Shown: piece after piece, positions 13,351 to 15,967 of the stretch | Layout of the letters: the number at the start of each line of letters is the position of its first letter | Numbering within the stretch: position 1 is the first letter of the stretch | Assembly: GCA_002405995.1 (NCBI GenBank) | Contig: DHMW01000120.1 | Coordinates: 1,437 to 17,403, forward strand | Length of the DNA stretch: 15,967 nucleotides | Reading direction: 5' to 3' | Source of the DNA: Oscillospiraceae bacterium UBA4632 | GTDB lineage: Bacteria; Bacillota; Clostridia; Oscillospirales; Oscillospiraceae | Made by a program: the position numbers and the translations under genes | Notes under the pieces: generated by a model | Database searches by the model: none | Told to the model about the DNA's origin: nothing | What the model saw: the letters and a program-made list of their open reading frames with translations, nothing else

Positions 13351-14947
13351 ATACAGAGGCCCTTACGAGAGGGACAGGGAAAATTATTACGAGGGGCGGC
13401 ACACGCACCGGGAAGAAGGCTTTTTCGAGCGCAACTGCGACGAGGCGTGGGAGCAGGTGAAGGAGACGTTTTCCCATCCGGGCAGGCTGATCGGGCGCGC
13501 GCTGCTGGTGCTGCTGCTCGCCGGCATCGTCGCCGGCGGGAGCTACCTTCTGAAGATCCGCGCGCCGGAGCTGCCGAACAAGGGCGACGGCCAGAAAAAC
13601 AACGGCACCGAGCAGACCGAAGAGATCGACTACGGCGACGGTGTGCGGCCGCGCGCGGACGGCGAGCGCAAGAGCAAGGACTTCTACACCGTGCTTGTCC
13701 TTGGCCGTGATACGGGCGGCGGCGGCAACACCGACACGATGCTGCTGGCAAGCTACGATGTGACGAACCAGAAGGCAACGGTCATGTCCATCCCGCGCGA
13801 CACGATGGTCAACGTCCCCTGGGACGTCAAGAAGATCAACTCCGTCTACAATTTCTATGGCGGCGGAGACAAGGGGATCCAGGCGCTTTATAAGGAGATC
13901 TCCCAGCTCGTCGGCTTTGAGCCGGATTATCAGGTGGTCGTGGAATGGGAGGCCGTCGGCAAGATCGTAGAGGCGATCGGCGGCGTGTACTTTGATGTGC
14001 CTTATACCATGGACTACCATGACCCGTACCAGGATCTTGTGATCGAGCAGGAAAAGGGCTATCGCCTGCTCAGCGGAGATGACGCCATGCAGGTCATCCG
14101 CTGGCGCAAAAACGACAAGAACAGCCCATACGGCAATCCGGGGATCGGCGACAGCGGGCGGATGCAGATCCAGCAGGACTTTCTCAAGGCAGTCCTCAAG
14201 CAGCTGCTGCAGCTGAAGAACGTGACCAATATCGGAAAGATCGCCAAGGTGTTCCAGGAAAACGTGGAAACGGACCTTTCATTTGAAAATATCCTCTGGT
14301 TCGGCAAGCAGGCAGTTTTCGGCGGCCTTTCGGTGGATGATGTGACCTTCACCACCATGCCCTGGTACGGCGTGTATGTTTACAGCCGGTCGATCAGCGC
14401 GGAGTACGGCAAGCCGATGAAGCTCGACTACGTGGCGCCGAACGCGACAAAGCTGCTCGATCTGGTGAACAACGGGCTGAGCCCCTTTGTCGAGAAGTTT
14501 TCAATGAGCGATCTGGATATCATGTCCGTGAACGAGGACGGCTCGCTCTCCTCCTCCACCGGCCATGTGGAGGACAGCAGGGCGGCGGCAACACCGCCGG
14601 TCCGTGTGGACCGCTACAGCGGAGCGATCACGGCGTGGCCGGGCAGCGAAACGGACAGCGGCGACGGCACGGAAACGACCGATCCCGATACGCCCGATAC
14701 CGGCGACACCGGCACGACGGCGCCGGACGGCCCCGACGCGCCCATCACGGCGCCGGACGGCCCCGACGCACCCATCACCACGCCGGATACCGGCAGCTCC
14801 GGTACGGCGACGCCGGACGGCCCCAACGCGCCCATCACGCCGTCCGACCCCGGCACGGGCGAGAGCGGCACAACAGGTGACAACAGCGGCACGGCCGGCA
14901 GCGATGAAATGCCGGAATGGCTGCGCCCGGAGAATGAAACGCCCTAA
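13343..14947 (+). CDS. LytR-CpsA-Psr (LCP) family cell-wall ligase
   Basis: The 534-residue product is a membrane-anchored LCP enzyme, a family that transfers undecaprenyl-linked anionic polymers to peptidoglycan. A charged cytoplasmic N-terminus (1-50) precedes one membrane helix (about 52-72, ALLVLLLAGIVAGGSYLL). The LCP domain runs from about 112 to 290 and has FYTVLVLGRDTGGGGNTDTM, MSIPRDT (Arg152/Asp153), LSGDDAMQVIRWRKND (Arg253) and GDSGRMQIQQDFLKAV, which hold the arginine and aspartate residues that bind pyrophosphate and metal. A further extracellular region to about 400 is followed by a Thr/Pro/Asp/Gly-rich tail with a 10-residue repeat. The ATG overlaps the upstream stop by eight bases, so expression is coupled to nadD-yqeK. 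An LCP gene between yqeK and rsfS is a layout I associate with Clostridia. The polymer handled is unknown. Confidence 0.93.
   Translation: MSEYRGPYERDRENYYEGRHTHREEGFFERNCDEAWEQVKETFSHPGRLIGRALLVLLLAGIVAGGSYLLKIRAPELPNKGDGQKNNGTEQTEEIDYGDGVRPRADGERKSKDFYTVLVLGRDTGGGGNTDTMLLASYDVTNQKATVMSIPRDTMVNVPWDVKKINSVYNFYGGGDKGIQALYKEISQLVGFEPDYQVVVEWEAVGKIVEAIGGVYFDVPYTMDYHDPYQDLVIEQEKGYRLLSGDDAMQVIRWRKNDKNSPYGNPGIGDSGRMQIQQDFLKAVLKQLLQLKNVTNIGKIAKVFQENVETDLSFENILWFGKQAVFGGLSVDDVTFTTMPWYGVYVYSRSISAEYGKPMKLDYVAPNATKLLDLVNNGLSPFVEKFSMSDLDIMSVNEDGSLSSSTGHVEDSRAAATPPVRVDRYSGAITAWPGSETDSGDGTETTDPDTPDTGDTGTTAPDGPDAPITAPDGPDAPITTPDTGSSGTATPDGPNAPITPSDPGTGESGTTGDNSGTAGSDEMPEWLRPENETP
14720..14839 (+). repeat. 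In-frame 30-bp tandem repeat in the LCP tail
   Basis: Four consecutive 30-bp units lie at 14720-14749, 14750-14779, 14780-14809 and 14810-14839. Units 1 and 2 differ at only two bases and both encode APDGPDAPIT. Unit 4 encodes TPDGPNAPIT. Unit 3 is diverged (TPDTGSSGTA). The period is a multiple of three, so copy-number changes would keep the frame. The repeat lies in the disordered, wall-facing tail of the LCP protein. Confidence 0.9.
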
Positions 14948-15004
14948 CGAAACGAAAAATAAGTAAGATCGAGAGAACAACGGAAAAGGAAAGGAGATCC
15001 CTAC

Positions 15005-15370
15005 ATGATTCCTGCAAGAGAACTGGCGGAGACTGCCGCACGCGCGCTCGACAGCAAGAAAGGCAAGGAGATCAGGCTCATCCGCATCGACAAGATCACA
15101 ACGCTCGCGGAATACTTCGTCATCTGCACCGGCTCATCCAATACGCAGATCAACGCGCTGTGCGACGAGGTGGAGAAGGAGCTGACCGAAAAGGGCGAAG
15201 AGCCGCTGCACCGCGAGGGCTATCGCGGCGGCACGTGGGTGCTGCTCGACTACGGCTGCGTCGTCGTCCACGTGTTCAACGACGAGGCGCGCAGGTTCTA
15301 TTCGCTCGAGCATCTTTGGGCGGACGGCGAGGAGGTGGACCTCAGCGCCATTCTGCCCCATGCGGAGTAA
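15005..15370 (+). CDS. rsfS: Ribosomal silencing factor RsfS
   Basis: The 121-residue product is an RsfS (Iojap/YqeL) protein. It binds L14 on the 50S subunit and blocks joining with 30S when growth slows. The typical core is present: IRLIRIDKITTLAEYFVICTGSSNTQINAL, EGYRGGTWVLLDYGCVVVHVF and ARRFYSLEHLWADG. Length is normal. A strong AAAGGAG at 14990-14996 precedes the ATG. It follows the LCP gene by 57 bases with no terminator visible, and a new promoter starts just after its stop codon, so it is probably the last gene of the long operon. Confidence 0.96.
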   Translation: MIPARELAETAARALDSKKGKEIRLIRIDKITTLAEYFVICTGSSNTQINALCDEVEKELTEKGEEPLHREGYRGGTWVLLDYGCVVVHVFNDEARRFYSLEHLWADGEEVDLSAILPHAE

Positions 15371-15380
15371 AAAATAACGC

Positions 15381-15409
15381 TTGACAAGGCGGGACAAAAC
15401 ACCTAAAAT
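15381..15409 (+). promoter_or_regulatory. Near-consensus sigma-A promoter of the leuS leader
   Basis: A perfect TTGACA (15381-15386) and TAAAAT (15404-15409, five of six matches) are separated by exactly 17 bases. Transcription should start near 15416, shortly upstream of the T-box stem I. The promoter begins ten bases after the rsfS stop. Confidence 0.88.
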
Positions 15410-15433
15410 AGTCATGCTGATTTATGCAAAACG

Positions 15434-15689
15434 CGATGACGGAGCATAAAGACGCGCGATTTCCACCCTGAGAGAGCCGGCGGACGGTGCAAGCCGGCGG
15501 GGAAGCGCGCGTGGATGACTCACTCCCGAGCAGCCCGCCTGACAAGGGCGGGACGGCTTGCCCCCGTTACGGGCAGGGCTATGAAAGCCGCTGAGGGCAT
15601 GCAGGGAACTGCACGCTGAATCAGGGTGGTATCGCGTAATGTGTTCGTTACGTCCCTGACCGTTCAAAACGGTCAGGGACGTTTTCTTT
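15434..15689 (+). promoter_or_regulatory. Leucine T-box riboswitch controlling leuS
   Basis: This leader fills the 355-base gap between rsfS and leuS together with its promoter. T-boxes sense uncharged tRNA: the specifier codon pairs with the anticodon, and the free CCA end stabilises an antiterminator. Stem I is visible as GGAG (15441-15444) with CTCC (15523-15526), CGCGCG with its complement, the AGAGAG bulge, and an apical GCCGGC hairpin containing GGTGCAA. CTC (15519-15521, followed by A) on the 3' side of the internal loop reads leucine. The T-box AGGGTGGTATCGCG is at 15623-15636. TCAGGG (15621-15626) pairs with CCCTGA (15654-15659), and GCGTAA (15634-15639) pairs with TTACGT (15648-15653). 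This leaves a 7-base TGGTATC bulge whose TGGT fits the ACCA end of tRNA-Leu. The region 15531-15600 holds further stems (CCCGCC/GGCGGG). Confidence 0.93.
15651..15689 (+). terminator. T-box regulated intrinsic terminator
   Basis: CGTCCCTGACCGT (15651-15663) pairs perfectly with 15669-15681 around a five-base TCAAA loop, followed by TTTTCTTT (15682-15689). Its left arm shares bases 15651-15659 with the antiterminator, so the two folds exclude each other. Confidence 0.94.
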
Positions 15690-15725
15690 GCATCAAAACA
15701 CTATTTCACATAAAGGAGAAGATCC

Positions 15726-15967
15726 ATGAAGTACGATTTCGCAGCCATTGAGAAGAAATGGCAGGACAAGTGGGAGCAGGAAAAGCCCTACGCCGCCGTG
15801 ACGGGGGACAAGCGCCCGAAGTTCTACGGACTCATTGAGTTCCCGTACCCCTCCGCCGCGGGGCTGCACGTCGGTCACCCGCGCCCGTTTACGGCAATGG
15901 ACATCATCTGCCGCAAAAAGCGCATGCAGGGCTACAATGTCCTTAACCCCATCGGCTTTGACGCCTT
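15726..15967 (+). CDS. leuS: Leucyl-tRNA synthetase (3'-truncated by the window edge)
   Basis: Only the first 80 codons are inside the window and the frame is still open at its end. The product is a class I synthetase that attaches leucine to tRNA-Leu. The visible part shows the N-terminal KYDFAAIEKKWQDKW, the catalytic LIEFPYPSAAGLHVGHPRP segment with the HIGH motif as HVGH (residues 48-51), and RMQGYNVLNPIGFDA. These are diagnostic for bacterial LeuRS. AAAGGAG (15712-15718) lies eight bases before the ATG. The leucine T-box upstream independently supports the assignment, since such leaders are induced by uncharged tRNA-Leu. Confidence 0.97.
   Translation, partial: MKYDFAAIEKKWQDKWEQEKPYAAVTGDKRPKFYGLIEFPYPSAAGLHVGHPRPFTAMDIICRKKRMQGYNVLNPIGFDA

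Noticed and set aside
14720..14839. Repeat block considered as a CRISPR-like or mobile repeat
   Set aside because: The units are contiguous without spacers, in frame with the LCP gene, and encode a 10-residue protein repeat.

Overview
The window is a dense stretch of core housekeeping genes, all on the + strand. The organism is probably a high-GC Clostridia bacterium of the Oscillospiraceae/Ruminococcaceae type. This is inferred from four things: strong GC preference at third codon positions, AGGAGG-type ribosome binding sites, a leucine T-box leader, and Firmicutes-type gene order (yhbY, nadD, yqeK, LCP, rsfS, leuS). I see no phage, transposon, CRISPR, rRNA or tRNA gene and no base-composition break that would suggest recent transfer.

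Region 1 (1-3726) is a run of growth genes. It holds the 3' part of prfA (release factor 1), then one long ORF that joins a Sua5/YrdC threonylcarbamoyl-AMP synthase to a dephospho-CoA kinase, then an M18 aminopeptidase overlapping it by ATGA. The run ends at a hairpin terminator. Region 2 (3727-6188) has three short transcription units: a DegV fatty-acid-binding protein with a strong terminator, a small XRE regulator with two C-terminal membrane helices, and a TepA-like ClpP-family peptidase ending at a terminator with a UUCG tetraloop.

Region 3 (6211-14947) starts at an extended -10 promoter and appears to be one long transcription unit: smc, ftsY, a small zinc-ribbon protein, the XTP/dITP pyrophosphatase gene rdgB, the RNA-binding gene yhbY, a nadD-yqeK fusion and an LCP cell-wall ligase. 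rsfS (15005-15370) follows with no visible terminator. The set links chromosome organisation, SRP-dependent membrane targeting, nucleotide-pool cleaning, NAD and Ap4A metabolism, wall-polymer attachment and ribosome assembly or silencing. Region 4 (15381-15967) is a near-consensus promoter, a full leucine T-box leader with a CUC specifier and a mutually exclusive antiterminator/terminator pair, and the first 80 codons of leuS.

I do not see an undescribed defence or mobile system here. The observations most worth a second look are the Sua5-CoaE fusion, with its unusual kinase motif, the membrane-anchored XRE regulator, the unassigned zinc-ribbon protein inside the smc-ftsY-rdgB run, and the 30-bp repeat in the LCP tail.
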